Source: CAYPNP01 sp964412195
GTDB taxonomy: Bacteria; Acidobacteriota; JAAYUB01
DNA: 64,000 nucleotides
Assembly: GCA_964412195.1 (NCBI GenBank)
Contig: CAYPNP010000004.1
Span: 1 to 64,000 of the forward strand
Direction of reading: 5' to 3'
Positions within the stretch are counted from its first letter, which is position 1. Each line of letters starts with the position of its first letter. The position numbers were made by a program, and so were the translations under genes. The notes under the pieces are model-generated. The model saw only the letters and a program-made list of their open reading frames with translations. It did no database searches and had not been told where the DNA came from. Of this stretch, positions 63,822 through 64,000 are shown one piece after another.

Positions 63822-64000
63822 TCAGGATATCTCCGGGACGACCTTGAATCCCTCCGCCCGCGCGGCCTGAGCCAGCCGCTGGTCCAGGCAGGCGAAGCGC
63901 TCTCCCGCCGGATCATCCTCGTAGAACGCCAGGGCGGAGGCAAGCTGGAAGGCGTCCGCAGCCCGCAGAGGATGAATCCGGAGCAGCCGCCCGGCCCTCG
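63822..64000 (-). CDS. vapC: PIN-domain protein (VapC-type), C-terminal part
   Basis: The minus-strand frame enters from the right edge and stops at 63822, giving the last 58 residues of a PIN protein. H-P-L-R-A-A-D-A-F-Q-L-A-S-A-L-A is the second acidic block. F-A-C-L-D-Q-R-L-A-Q-A-A is the last PIN strand with its Asp, and G-F-K-V-V-P follows. The start and any antitoxin lie outside the window. Confidence 0.8.
   Translation of the reverse strand, partial: RAGRLLRIHPLRAADAFQLASALAFYEDDPAGERFACLDQRLAQAARAEGFKVVPEIS

Overview
The window is GC-rich, densely coded bacterial DNA. A run of 100 Ns at 58814-58913 shows it is a scaffold, probably from a metagenome. The gene set fits Acidobacteriota best, but no rRNA or marker gene fixes the taxon, so this is inference. 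It includes S9 and S46 exopeptidases, a Reg_prop/Y_Y_Y hybrid kinase, a TPR-CHAT protein beside an ECF sigma factor, DUF4349, type III glutamine synthetase and a dockerin-tailed secreted protein. Most genes are housekeeping or exported, in short operons, with intergenic gaps full of dispersed short repeats.

Layout. 1-11 kb: tRNA-Arg(CCG), a lipid-type glycosyltransferase, a PilZ protein, an RlmI-like methyltransferase, an MFS transporter, a thiolase and glutamine synthetase III. 11-16.7 kb: two radical SAM proteins and two PD-(D/E)XK-like nuclease genes, one of them a GxxExxY gene bounded by inverted repeats. 16.7-23 kb: a Tat-exported amidase, an RsbRD/PilZ/HAD/GNAT gene run, an inositol-phosphatase-family enzyme and a VapBC pair. 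23-33.6 kb: an exported HExxH protein in a low-GC patch, a PhoH ATPase, Ddl with an AIR-synthase-like protein, an MBL-TPR protein, a DUF4349 lipoprotein and a DPPR-synthase-like UbiA enzyme. 34-45 kb: a secreted thioredoxin-like selenoprotein, a TolB-like propeller, an ECF sigma/anti-sigma/CHAT operon, a second selenoprotein (glutaredoxin-like) and a macrodomain protein. 45-64 kb: a giant hybrid kinase, GpsA with a second ECF/anti-sigma pair, S46 and S9 peptidases, a C45-type hydrolase, a PAS protein and a PIN toxin cut by the window edge.

Most notable result. Two genes contain a single in-frame UGA exactly where a redox-active Cys is expected, each followed by a stem-loop that could act as a bacterial SECIS. 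One (33960-35111) is a thioredoxin-fold/Ig-like/dockerin protein with a U-P-Y-C motif. The other (44112-44330, minus) is a 72-residue glutaredoxin-like protein of the Uxx-star type with U-P-Y-T. Ordinary gene calling would truncate or miss both. No selA, selB, selD or tRNA-Sec lies in the window.

Second theme. A 32-bp repeat ending in GAATTC occurs seven times, six copies identical. Two copies form terminal inverted repeats around the GxxExxY gene, inserted tightly between the stops of two convergent genes. Several other palindromic or MITE-like elements are present, including one with perfect 69-bp arms. Some stop codons and protein tails are supplied by repeats.
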